A DNA stretch of 7,873 nucleotides. It comes from Acidimicrobiia bacterium (GTDB taxonomy: Bacteria; Actinomycetota; Acidimicrobiia; Spongiisociales; SHLN01). The stretch is taken from NCBI GenBank assembly GCA_030623545.1, contig JAUXLW010000053.1:1-7873 (forward strand). Direction: 5' to 3'. Position numbers and translations under genes: made by a program. The notes beneath the pieces are model-generated. The model made no database searches, was not told the origin of the DNA, and worked only from the letters and a program-made list of their open reading frames with translations. Numbering within the stretch: the stretch's first letter is position 1; the number at the start of each line of letters is the position of its first letter. This document shows, in pieces, positions 1 to 6,245 of the stretch.

Positions 1-638
1 CCCGGCGCGAACGTCATCTCAATGGCCCGGTTGGTGAGTGGGTGGGTTTCGTTTGCCGTCAGTGCGTCACCCGGACCGGGAAATTCGCCAAGCAGATCCG
101 CCGGGCTGAAAGAAGGGGAGGAGTACATCGCGAGGATCTCGCCGGTGGTTGGTTCGATGGCGACGATGGCACCAGCCTGGCCGGCCAATTCCCGTTGCGC
201 CGCCTGCTGGACCGGGTTGCTAATGGTGAGCCGGATGCCTTTGGCGCCGGTTTCTCTGCCGAGAAAGGCATCAATGAGCCCTGAGATTGTGAGATCGCGG
301 TCGCTCCGCAGCCCGGTGTTCCGTGCCTCTTCCAGGCCTGAATCCGCAAACAGCAGGGAGCTGTAGCCCACCACATGGGCGTAAAGGTCGTCCTCGGGAT
401 ACAGCCGCAAGAACGATTGAGCAGAGTCGGGGTCGTTTACCGACTCGGCCAGGACGATCCCTTCTCGCGAGATGATGGGCCCTCGCTCGCGGGAACTGCG
501 GGACGCAGCAAGTCGGGGGTTACGAACGTCGTCGCGATATCCCGGCCCGGCCACCACCTGCACGTAAGTCAGGTCGAGGACGAGCAAGCCAAAGATGGCC
601 AGCAGGAAGAGAGCGAGGCGGCGGATCGGTGAATTCAC
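1..638 (-). CDS. pbpA: Penicillin-binding protein PbpA, class B transpeptidase (C-terminus beyond window)
   Basis: This is a class B penicillin-binding protein, which cross-links peptidoglycan outside the membrane as partner of the SEDS polymerase RodA. The visible part is 212 residues. A short basic N-terminus (MNSPIRR) is followed by one membrane anchor at about residues 8-29. Next comes the pedestal region with RNPR and RGPIISREG near residues 37-58, as in mycobacterial PbpA. The start of the transpeptidase domain reads AIVAIEPTTGEILAMYSSPS and ends at LTNRAIEMTFAPG at the window edge. In the family this is followed directly by the STFK catalytic serine motif, so the active site lies just outside. 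I chose the GTG at 638-636, which overlaps the rodA stop in a GTGA junction and has GAGGG at 652-648, 9 bases upstream. No internal stop is present down to base 1. Identification is firm from motifs and gene order; the full length is unknown. Confidence 0.93.
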   Translation of the reverse strand, partial: MNSPIRRLALFLLAIFGLLVLDLTYVQVVAGPGYRDDVRNPRLAASRSSRERGPIISREGIVLAESVNDPDSAQSFLRLYPEDDLYAHVVGYSSLLFADSGLEEARNTGLRSDRDLTISGLIDAFLGRETGAKGIRLTISNPVQQAAQRELAGQAGAIVAIEPTTGEILAMYSSPSFSPADLLGEFPGPGDALTANETHPLTNRAIEMTFAP

Positions 639-1945
639 ATCGGTATTCCCTCGGTGACTGCCGTCTCGTGCGAGATGCGGGCCAACACCGCTATGGCGAT
701 CACGTTGGCCACGAGAGATGAGCCCCCGTAGGACATAAACGGCAGCGTGATGCCGGTTAGCGGAAGCAGTCTCGTCACCCCCGCGACGATGAGGATGGTC
801 TGGAGAGCGATCGTTGCAGTGAGCCCGGCCGCCAGCAGCTTGCGGAATGGATCCCGGGCCTGGAGGGCAATGCCGAATCCGATCGTGACCAGTAGGGCGT
901 AAGCGGCGATGACACCGATCGAGCCGACGAGTCCCGTTTCCTCGGCCACCGCAGCAAAGATGAAATCTGTGGTTGCGCTGGGGATGAAGTCGGGGCGGCC
1001 GAGCCCCAGCCCGGAGCCCGAGAGGCTGCCGCTCCCCAGGGCGAAGAGGCTTTGCGAGATCTGATATCCGGTGTCGGCAAAATCTCCGAACGGGTCCAAC
1101 CAGACATCTATCCGGGTCTGGGCATGATCGAAGATGCGAGTCGCCGCCACCGCTCCGATGGCGAACAGTCCCCCGCCGGCGACGAGGTAGGCGGGCCGAC
1201 CCGAGCCGGCGTACAACATGGCCACAAACACGGCCAGCAGAAGGGCAGACGCCCCCAGATCGCGCTCATACACCAGCACGACCAGGCTTACCCCCCAGGC
1301 CAGGATCACCGGCAACAACTGGCGGGGCTCTGGCAGGCGAAATCTGCCGATAGCTCTGGTCATCTCGCGTAGTGCTGCCTGGCGCGAGGCGAGGTAGGAG
1401 GCAAGGAATGCCACCAGGAGAATCTTGCCGAATTCGGCCGGCTGGAATTGAACGAGGGTTCTGTCGAAAGGAGTGAACGCCAGCCACAGGCGGGAGCCGT
1501 TTATTTCGACGCCGCCCAGCGGCCAACTTGCAGGCAAGAGGGGGAGCAGGAAGCAGATGATCGCTGCCGTCAAGAAGAGATATCGGTAGCGGCGCAGGAG
1601 GTCGGTTCCGGTGCGGCTCAATACCACGATGGTGGCTACTCCCAAGCCGGTCGCGATCAACAGCCACCACCTCTGCAGAGTGGCGGCCCGGGGATCGAGG
1701 CGAAATATCTCTGCCACCCCCACTGCCGTGATGATTGCACTCAGCGGCAGGAGATAGGGAGAGGCGTTAGGCGCCCATTGTCGAAGAGCCAGATGCAGGG
1801 ATCCGAAGGAGATAGTGAAAACGAGGAACGTCAGCGCAGTCTGAGCATCGGGACTTCCCCCGCCGCTGACAGTTACTATCGCCACCCCGAGGGTGGCGAG
1901 CACCGCGGCCCCGCCCAGCATGGCCGCTTCGGCGGTACGAGTCAC
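635..1945 (-). CDS. rodA: SEDS-family peptidoglycan glycosyltransferase RodA
   Basis: This is a polytopic membrane enzyme that polymerises lipid II into glycan strands for lateral or polar wall growth, paired with the transpeptidase PbpA encoded next to it. The protein is 436 residues from the GTG at 1945-1943 and is mostly hydrophobic helices. Family marks are the FQPAEFGK segment, the long outer loop WLDPFGDFADTGYQIS with the Asp at about residue 284 (the loop carrying the catalytic Asp of SEDS proteins), DFIFAAVAEETG, and the C-terminal LPFMSYGGSSL. RodA rather than FtsW is favoured by its position between pstP and pbpA, as in M. tuberculosis Rv0017c. An in-frame start at 2020 would add 25 arginine-rich residues overlapping pstP. 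I prefer the GTG because it overlaps the pstP stop in a GTGA junction and puts the first membrane segment near the N-terminus. Translation is probably coupled to pstP. Confidence 0.94.
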   Translation of the reverse strand: MTRTAEAAMLGGAAVLATLGVAIVTVSGGGSPDAQTALTFLVFTISFGSLHLALRQWAPNASPYLLPLSAIITAVGVAEIFRLDPRAATLQRWWLLIATGLGVATIVVLSRTGTDLLRRYRYLFLTAAIICFLLPLLPASWPLGGVEINGSRLWLAFTPFDRTLVQFQPAEFGKILLVAFLASYLASRQAALREMTRAIGRFRLPEPRQLLPVILAWGVSLVVLVYERDLGASALLLAVFVAMLYAGSGRPAYLVAGGGLFAIGAVAATRIFDHAQTRIDVWLDPFGDFADTGYQISQSLFALGSGSLSGSGLGLGRPDFIPSATTDFIFAAVAEETGLVGSIGVIAAYALLVTIGFGIALQARDPFRKLLAAGLTATIALQTILIVAGVTRLLPLTGITLPFMSYGGSSLVANVIAIAVLARISHETAVTEGIPM

Positions 1946-2652
1946 TCGAGAACGTCGACGATTGCCACTGTGATGTTGTCTTCTCCACCGGCCTGGTTGG
2001 CTGCCTCGATCAGCGCCCATCCGGCAGCCTGAGGGGCCGGTTGCTCCGACAGGATGGTGGCAATCTCATCATCAGAAATCATTGACGTGAGACCGTCAGA
2101 ACACAGAAGGACTCTGTCGCCGGGACGCAGGTTGACGCGGTGATCATCCACCTCCAGATCCCAGCTGATTCCGAGAGCCCTCGTGATGACGTTGCGTTGC
2201 GGGTGATCCACGGCCTCCTCAGCCGTGATTTTGCCTGTTGCCAGGTATTCGGCGACCAGCGAATGGTCGGTCGTCACCTGCAGCAGTTCGTGGCGCCGGC
2301 TCAGGTAGAGACGGCTGTCTCCGGCATGACCAACGTCGAGCGTGCCGTCGGGCATAAAAAGCCCAACTGTGAGGGTGGTCCCCATGCCATGGTGGTCCGC
2401 CCGCGCCTCTCCTCGTTCCATCACGGCCCGGTTGGCCTCTCTCACCCGCTCAGCGGCGGCTGCTTCTGAGCCGGCGATGGTTTCGATGGCTACGGCACTG
2501 GCGATCTCGCCGGCAGCGTGGCCTCCCATGCCGTCCGCTACAGCCACGAGCAGGTCACCAGCGGAGTTGCCGTCCTCTTCCGGGAAGACCGCGTCCTCGT
2601 TGCTGTCACGCACCAGGCCCGGGTGGGTGGACGTGGCCCAGGTGTACTTCAA
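1942..2652 (-). CDS. pstP: PP2C-type Ser/Thr protein phosphatase PstP, soluble form
   Basis: This is a metal-dependent PPM/PP2C phosphatase, expected to dephosphorylate the Ser/Thr kinases and their substrates in cell-wall growth. The 236 residues cover a complete catalytic domain: RDSNEDA at 15-21, ADGMGGHAAGE at 39-49 (metal-binding Asp 40), GTT at 91-93, HAGDSR at 109-114 (Asp 112), TDHSL at 128-132, HPQRNVITRALG at 150-161, CSDGLT at 184-189 (Asp 186) and GEDNITV at 223-229 (Asp 225). It stops right after this domain. Mycobacterial PstP is about 514 residues, with a linker, a membrane helix and an extracellular domain; all three are absent here, so this enzyme should be cytosolic. The start is the TTG at 2652-2650, overlapping the fhaB stop in a TTGA junction, with GGAAG 4 bases upstream; no nearby in-frame ATG exists. 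The rare start may lower its level relative to fhaB. Confidence 0.94.
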   Translation of the reverse strand: MKYTWATSTHPGLVRDSNEDAVFPEEDGNSAGDLLVAVADGMGGHAAGEIASAVAIETIAGSEAAAAERVREANRAVMERGEARADHHGMGTTLTVGLFMPDGTLDVGHAGDSRLYLSRRHELLQVTTDHSLVAEYLATGKITAEEAVDHPQRNVITRALGISWDLEVDDHRVNLRPGDRVLLCSDGLTSMISDDEIATILSEQPAPQAAGWALIEAANQAGGEDNITVAIVDVLE

Positions 2653-3065
2653 CGGACTTCCATGATGGTTTTACCCACCTGTACAGAGTCACCAGTGTTT
2701 AATGGCATCGGCGTCGTGACCCGGCGTCCGTTGACATAGGTGCCGTTGGTGGTGCCCAGGTCGGCAAGCGTCATGGTCCCCTCTTCCATAGTCAACCTCA
2801 TATGGAACGTCGAAGCGTAGGGATCGTCGAGAAAAAAGTCGGCCTCATCACTTCTTCCAATAATCACCGAGTCGGTGACCACCACCCGAGTCCCGGCTTG
2901 TGAGTCAGACCGGACCACCATCAGCTCGCCGGCTTGCGAGCGAGATCCGATGGCTTGCCTGCCGGCGCCGAGGTAGCCACCGATGGAGCGGGCTACTTGC
3001 CAGAGAAACAAGTAGAGCATCCCTACGAATGCAAGTTTGAGGAGGTTGGCGACGACTGCTGTCAT
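2649..3065 (-). CDS. fhaB: Membrane-anchored FHA-domain protein FhaB (FipA-like)
   Basis: This is a small phosphothreonine-binding adaptor. In mycobacteria the equivalent (Rv0019c, FhaB/FipA, 155 aa) links Ser/Thr kinase signalling to the division and wall-growth machinery. The protein has 138 residues. A hydrophobic segment at about 4-24 serves as a signal anchor and is followed by a basic linker. The FHA domain covers about 48-138 and shows GR at 70-71, the SxxH signature as STFH at 85-88, DLGTTNGTYVNG at 102-113, and GDSVQVGKT near 125-133. The phosphate-contacting Arg, Ser and Asn of the fold are all present. The segment DPYASTFH closely matches DDYASTRH of the mycobacterial protein. The start is the ATG at 3065, directly after the fhaA stop with no gap. 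No strong Shine-Dalgarno is visible, so coupling with fhaA translation is likely. Confidence 0.9.
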   Translation of the reverse strand: MTAVVANLLKLAFVGMLYLFLWQVARSIGGYLGAGRQAIGSRSQAGELMVVRSDSQAGTRVVVTDSVIIGRSDEADFFLDDPYASTFHMRLTMEEGTMTLADLGTTNGTYVNGRRVTTPMPLNTGDSVQVGKTIMEVR

Positions 3066-3719
3066 TTAAGTCGGTCGGAAGCCGAAACGGGCCACGCCCA
3101 GCGTGACCGAATCTCCGTCGGTTAGAGCCGAGGGGCCGTCGATGCGGACGTTGTTGAGCAAGGTGCCGTTAGCGGACGCCAGATCCTGGATCCATGCTCT
3201 CCCGCCTTCCTGCCAAACCAGAGCCTGGGTTCGGGAGATCTCGGAATCACCGAGGATTACGTCGGCTCGCCGGGAACGGCCGATGATGGCGCGGTTGTGC
3301 TTGATCGGGACCCGGCGCGGACCGTGAATCTCGATGAGGTGCGCCCAGGGATGCAGCTCTCCCGGCACGATTCTGGCGTCCACCTTGATGGTTCCGCGGG
3401 TGATGTAGGGCTCGGTTGTCAGCGTGACGGCCGGCGCTCCCTCGAGGCGCCATCCCCGTTCGAATGCAGCTTCTTTGATAATCGTGTTGAGGCGGATTAC
3501 TGCGTCGGCAGCGTCGGCTCCGAGATCATCAGGGCTGAGTGAAACCACAAACTGATTGGGAGCCGTTGGCCCCACGCCTGTTTCAGCGAGATTGAGCTCG
3601 CATTCTCTGACCAGGCGAATCGCGACCTCGAGTGGGTGCAATTGACCCCGAAATACCTTGGCTCCCAGGCCCTCGACCAAATACTCGATTCTGCGTTCAA
3701 GGCTGCGAGCCACGCTCAT
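3066..3719 (-). CDS. fhaA: FhaA-like protein: N-terminal DUF3662 domain plus C-terminal FHA domain
   Basis: This is a cytosolic phosphothreonine reader and first gene of the wall-growth signalling operon. Mycobacterial FhaA (Rv0020c, about 527 aa) binds phosphorylated partners such as the MviN/MurJ pseudokinase domain. The 217 residues here hold the N-terminal DUF3662 domain (about 1-118; opening MSVARSLERRIEYLVEGLGA, then HPLEVAIRLVRE) and the FHA domain (about 127-217). The long low-complexity linker of the mycobacterial protein is missing. In the FHA domain GR is at 147-148 and ANGT at 183-186, but the usual SRRH reads SRTQ at 162-165. The normally conserved structural His is therefore Gln, which could alter ligand binding. 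The ATG at 3719 fits the conserved N-terminus. The upstream leader of about 50 bases has no good Shine-Dalgarno. Confidence 0.9.
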   Translation of the reverse strand: MSVARSLERRIEYLVEGLGAKVFRGQLHPLEVAIRLVRECELNLAETGVGPTAPNQFVVSLSPDDLGADAADAVIRLNTIIKEAAFERGWRLEGAPAVTLTTEPYITRGTIKVDARIVPGELHPWAHLIEIHGPRRVPIKHNRAIIGRSRRADVILGDSEISRTQALVWQEGGRAWIQDLASANGTLLNNVRIDGPSALTDGDSVTLGVARFGFRPT

Positions 3720-3751
3720 GGGGCGAGTTTAGGTTTGGCCGCTTGCTGTGC

Positions 3752-3796
3752 CTGCCTACTGTTCTAGTAACGGGGCTATAAACTGCCTCACTGTTC
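3752..3796. repeat. Imperfect direct repeat flanking the tRNA-Leu promoter region
   Basis: The 13-base unit CTGCCTACTGTTC at 3752-3764 recurs as CTGCCTCACTGTTC at 3783-3796, differing by one inserted C, with a 31-base offset. The two copies bracket the probable -10 box of tRNA-Leu and lie in the divergent intergenic region with fhaA. They could be operator half-sites or chance; nothing else supports a regulator. Confidence 0.5.
3777..3782 (+). promoter_or_regulatory. Probable -10 box for tRNA-Leu
   Basis: TATAAA lies 16 bases before the mature tRNA 5' end, leaving about 9 bases of leader for RNase P to remove. No convincing -35 is seen at 16-19 bases upstream. This is a motif-level prediction only. 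Confidence 0.5.
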
Positions 3797-3798
3797 CC

Positions 3799-3883
3799 GG
3801 GCGAGTGGCGGAATTTGGCAGACGCGCAGGCTTCAGGTGCCTGTGGGCTTCGGCTCGTGGGGGTTCAAGTCCCCCCTCGCCCA
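3799..3883 (+). tRNA. tRNA-Leu, anticodon CAG
   Basis: This is an 85-base class II tRNA. The acceptor stem GGGCGAG at 3799-3805 pairs with CTCGCCC at 3876-3882, and A is the discriminator at 3883. The anticodon stem CAGGC/GCCTG closes a 7-base loop TTCAGGT with anticodon CAG, which reads CUG. A long variable arm (GGGCTTCGGCTC region) and a T arm with loop TTCAAGT follow. The 3' CCA is not encoded, so it must be added after transcription. A tRNA-Leu in the same place next to fhaA is also known in M. tuberculosis, so this linkage looks old. The next gene begins only 4 bases downstream. Confidence 0.97.
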
Positions 3884-3887
3884 CGCC

Positions 3888-4877
3888 GTGGCATTTAGCT
3901 ATTCCCATCCGCGGCGCCGACGCCGCGGAGTAGCGCTGCTCGCTCTGCTCAGCGTGGTGGTCGTCGTCGTAGTTCTCGTAACCAGCTTCCGAAGCGATCG
4001 GCGGGTGCTTGCCGACTACATCGATACCGCCCATCAGGCGGCAGTCGAGTCATCGGCCACCGCCGTCGACTTCGCGAACCTCATCGGGCGTACTCCCACT
4101 GTCGACCGCCAGGAGTTCATCACCACGTTGGCCGGGTTGCGCGCCACCATGTCGGGGGCCAATGCCGCTATCGAGGGGGTGGAAGCGCCCACGAGGGCCG
4201 CAGATGCGCAAGCACGCTTGGTACTGGCCAGCAGGAGTTGGTTGCGAGGGCTCGATCTCATTGAAGGGGGACTGCTCGACGCGGCCGACCGCCCCGGCGA
4301 CGACGTACCGGCGATGGTCATCGAAAGGGGGATAGTCGAGCTGGCGGTGGGCGATCGCAGTTACGAGGATGCGGTTACAGAGCTCACTCTTCTCCAGTCG
4401 AGCTTGGACGTTGATTTCTCGAGCTATCCGGTGGTGGCGTTCACTCCCGCAAGTGGAATTCTCGGGCTGATCGCCGAGGCCCAGGCATCAGTCGGTCTTC
4501 CGTTGCGACGCGATGCCGCAATTACTTCTGTGGGATTCAATCCTCGCCGGCTCGGCACGACAGATTTGGGTGAAGCCATACTCCCACTCACCAGTGAGTT
4601 GGTGGTAACCGTGACGGTGCTCAATCAGGGAAACGAGGCTCTGGCAGAGGTCATCGTGGCCGTGACGCTGACGGGCGACCGCGCCGGGGCGGGGGCTGAA
4701 GACGCGCGGACGATCGACAGGCTGGTACCGGGGGAGTCGAGCACCTTCGAAGTGACTTTCGAAGTCGTTCCGGTCGTTCAGTACGTCCTGAGGGTGGCGG
4801 TCCCGATTGTGTCGGGGGATGTCGATGTCGAAAACAACACTCACACCGAGCGCTTCATTGTGAACGAAGAGGGCTAG
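3888..4877 (+). CDS. Single-pass membrane protein with CARDB-like extracellular domain, function unknown
   Basis: I do not recognise a named family for the whole protein. From the GTG at 3888 it has 329 residues. A polybasic N-terminus (five Arg at 9-13) precedes one membrane segment at about 14-34, containing seven consecutive Val, which predicts a cytosolic N-terminus and an outside C-terminus. Residues about 40-200 look helical and rich in Ala, Leu and acidic residues. From about 206 to 325 the sequence turns into alternating beta strands (SELVVTVTVLNQGNEAL, then GESSTFEVTFEVVP, ending DVDVENNTHTERF), the pattern of CARDB or Ig-like adhesion domains. The gene starts 4 bases after tRNA-Leu, leaving no room for a separate promoter or ribosome site outside the tRNA. 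Longer in-frame starts fall inside the tRNA. It may be read from the tRNA transcript. No lipobox or sorting signal is seen. Confidence 0.8.
   Translation: MAFSYSHPRRRRRGVALLALLSVVVVVVVLVTSFRSDRRVLADYIDTAHQAAVESSATAVDFANLIGRTPTVDRQEFITTLAGLRATMSGANAAIEGVEAPTRAADAQARLVLASRSWLRGLDLIEGGLLDAADRPGDDVPAMVIERGIVELAVGDRSYEDAVTELTLLQSSLDVDFSSYPVVAFTPASGILGLIAEAQASVGLPLRRDAAITSVGFNPRRLGTTDLGEAILPLTSELVVTVTVLNQGNEALAEVIVAVTLTGDRAGAGAEDARTIDRLVPGESSTFEVTFEVVPVVQYVLRVAVPIVSGDVDVENNTHTERFIVNEEG
3909..3928 (+). other. Perfect GC-rich hairpin at the start of the membrane-protein gene
   Basis: CCGCGGCG at 3909-3916 pairs with CGCCGCGG at 3921-3928 around a CCGA loop, an 8-bp stem made only of G-C pairs. It sits 25 bases after the tRNA-Leu end and codes for the Arg-rich stretch of the following protein. 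There is no T-run, so it is a poor intrinsic terminator, but it could slow ribosomes or block tRNA 3' exonucleases. Confidence 0.55.
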
Positions 4878-4935
4878 TGCCCCGCACAAGTCCTCCGCGG
4901 GTCTTGCCCATCAACACTGCGGCATGACGGGGCAC
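4877..4935. repeat. Inverted repeat between the membrane-protein stop and serS, with a nested hairpin
   Basis: GTGCCCCG at 4877-4884 is the exact reverse complement of CGGGGCAC at 4928-4935. Inside lies a weaker hairpin at 4887-4906, with arms CAAG and CTTG extended by CC/GG. The left arm overlaps the stop codon of the upstream gene and the right arm overlaps the predicted serS -35 region. It has no T-run. It might end the upstream transcript in a factor-dependent way or bind a regulator of serS. Confidence 0.45.
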
Positions 4936-4954
4936 ATCCGCCTCTGGCTACCAT
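4924..4954 (+). promoter_or_regulatory. Probable serS promoter giving a leaderless mRNA
   Basis: TACCAT at 4949-4954 fits the actinobacterial TANNNT -10 pattern and ends 6 bases before the A of the serS ATG, exactly where the transcript would begin with the start codon. A partial -35 (ATGACG at 4924-4929, 4 of 6 matches to TTGACA) stands 19 bases upstream. The absence of any Shine-Dalgarno before serS agrees with leaderless translation. Confidence 0.6.
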
Positions 4955-4960
4955 TTCCCG

Positions 4961-6217
4961 ATGCTCGATGTAGCACTTCTACGTGATCATCCTGATGATG
5001 TTCGCCGTCTTCTCGAGAGGCGAGCGATTGCCGACGTCGACCTCGATGAGCTGATTGTCCTCGATGAGGAACGACGCCGCGTGCGAGCCAAAGCCGAGCA
5101 CCTCCGGTCTGAGCAGAAGACCCTCGGGAGTCAGGTTCCCGACCTCGAGGGAAAGGCACGAGACGAGGCGATCGGCAGAGCTTCGCAGCTGGCTTCCGAT
5201 GTCAAACAGGGTCTGGCCGACGCCGACGAGCTCGATGACCGCTTCCAGGCGATCTGGGTGCCACTTCCGAACCGCGTTCACGACGAGGTCCCGGATGGCA
5301 AGACCGAGGAGGACAACCTCGAGCTAAAAAAGGTCGGCGAGCCGCCGGTATTCGATTTCGAGGCCAAGGACCATCTCGAATTAGCCGAGGCGACGGGAAT
5401 CATCGATGTTGAGCGCGGTGCCAAGGTGTCGGGATCGAGATTCGCCTATCTGCAAGGTCGCGCCGTCCTCATGGAGTTTGCTCTCGTCCGCTGGGCGTTC
5501 GATCGTCTGTCGGCTGAGGGTTTCATTCCGGTTGTTCCGCCGGTCCTGGTTCGCGAGCAGGCATTGTTCGGCACCGGTTTTTTCCCTTCCGACTCGGACC
5601 AGGTTTATGAAGTGGCGGCCGACGACCTGTTTCTGGTAGGGACCTCCGAGGTGGCGCTGGCGGCGATGCACGGGGATGAGATCTTCAGCTCCGACGAGCT
5701 CCCGGTTCGCTACGCCGGGTTCTCGACGTGTTTTCGTCGCGAGGCCGGAGCAGCGGGCAAGGACACCCGGGGGATCTTTCGGGTTCACCAGTTCGACAAG
5801 GTCGAGATGTTCTCATTCTGCGATCCCGACCGTTCATGGGAGGAGCATGAGTTCATCCTCGCCCGGGAGGAGGCTCTGGTCCAGGAGCTCGGTTTGCCCT
5901 ACCGGGTGGTAGACGTTTGTGTCGGAGACCTCGGCGCGTCGGCAGCTCGCAAATACGATATCGAGGCGTGGTTTCCCAGCCAGGAGCGGTATCGCGAAAT
6001 CACATCCTGTAGCAACACCACCGATTATCAGGCCCGGCGGCTCAAGGTCCGGTTCAAGGACGAGGCGGGTAACAACCATCTGGTGCACACGCTCAACGGG
6101 ACCGCGGTGGCGGTCGGGCGGCTGCTGGTGGCAATCATGGAGAATTTCCAGCAATCTGACGGCACGGTGCGAGTGCCTGATGCCCTGGTGCCCTATGCCG
6201 GCTTCGAGAGCTTCTGA
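4961..6217 (+). CDS. serS: Seryl-tRNA synthetase (class II)
   Basis: This cytosolic enzyme charges tRNA-Ser, and tRNA-Sec where present, with serine using ATP. The 418-residue length is normal for the bacterial type. Residues 1 to about 110 form the two-helix coiled-coil arm that grips the long variable arm of tRNA-Ser: MLDVALLRDHPDDVRR, an Arg- and Glu-rich helix, and the return helix ending QAIWVPLPNRVHDEVP. The class II core follows. It has the GTSE serine-site motif at 227-230, motif 2 with FRREAGAAGKDTRG (Arg 259, Glu 261), HQFDKVE, SCSNTTDYQARR, and motif 3 HTLNGTAVAVGR (Asn 379 to Arg 387). All catalytic motifs are intact. No ribosome site precedes the ATG; a -10 box 6 bases away suggests a leaderless mRNA. 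Two tRNA-Ser genes, its substrates, lie about 1.3 kb downstream. The methyltransferase gene follows after 28 bases and may be co-transcribed. Confidence 0.97.
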   Translation: MLDVALLRDHPDDVRRLLERRAIADVDLDELIVLDEERRRVRAKAEHLRSEQKTLGSQVPDLEGKARDEAIGRASQLASDVKQGLADADELDDRFQAIWVPLPNRVHDEVPDGKTEEDNLELKKVGEPPVFDFEAKDHLELAEATGIIDVERGAKVSGSRFAYLQGRAVLMEFALVRWAFDRLSAEGFIPVVPPVLVREQALFGTGFFPSDSDQVYEVAADDLFLVGTSEVALAAMHGDEIFSSDELPVRYAGFSTCFRREAGAAGKDTRGIFRVHQFDKVEMFSFCDPDRSWEEHEFILAREEALVQELGLPYRVVDVCVGDLGASAARKYDIEAWFPSQERYREITSCSNTTDYQARRLKVRFKDEAGNNHLVHTLNGTAVAVGRLLVAIMENFQQSDGTVRVPDALVPYAGFESF

Positions 6218-6234
6218 ACAACCGACATTCACCC

Positions 6235-6239
6235 AGGAG
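6235..6239 (+). promoter_or_regulatory. Ribosome binding site deciding the menG start
   Basis: AGGAG lies 6 bases before the ATG at 6246, the clearest Shine-Dalgarno in the window. It selects this start over longer in-frame starts that would overlap serS. Confidence 0.8.
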
Positions 6240-6245
6240 CCGGGC

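Noticed and set aside
1946..2020. 25-residue N-terminal extension of RodA
   Set aside because: It is Arg-rich, out of keeping with the family and lies inside pstP; the GTGA overlap start is more natural.
1448..2032. 194-residue plus-strand frame antisense to rodA
   Set aside because: Gln/Arg/Ser-rich composition typical of antisense of a high-GC gene; no motifs or start signal.
3837..3887. Longer N-terminus for the membrane protein
   Set aside because: The extra 17 residues are encoded by the tRNA-Leu gene itself; the GTG at 3888 is the first start outside it.
3748..4034. Open frames across tRNA-Leu on both strands
   Set aside because: They are shadows of the tRNA (for example the GGLEPPRAEAHRHLKP-type product) with no ribosome site and no protein-like features.
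4878..4960. T-box riboswitch upstream of serS
   Set aside because: The region is too short, has no T-box-like bulge sequence or specifier stem, and the transcript seems to start at the ATG.
5919..6245. Extended methyltransferase frame
   Set aside because: It lies within serS in another frame; a clear AGGAG site supports the ATG at 6246.
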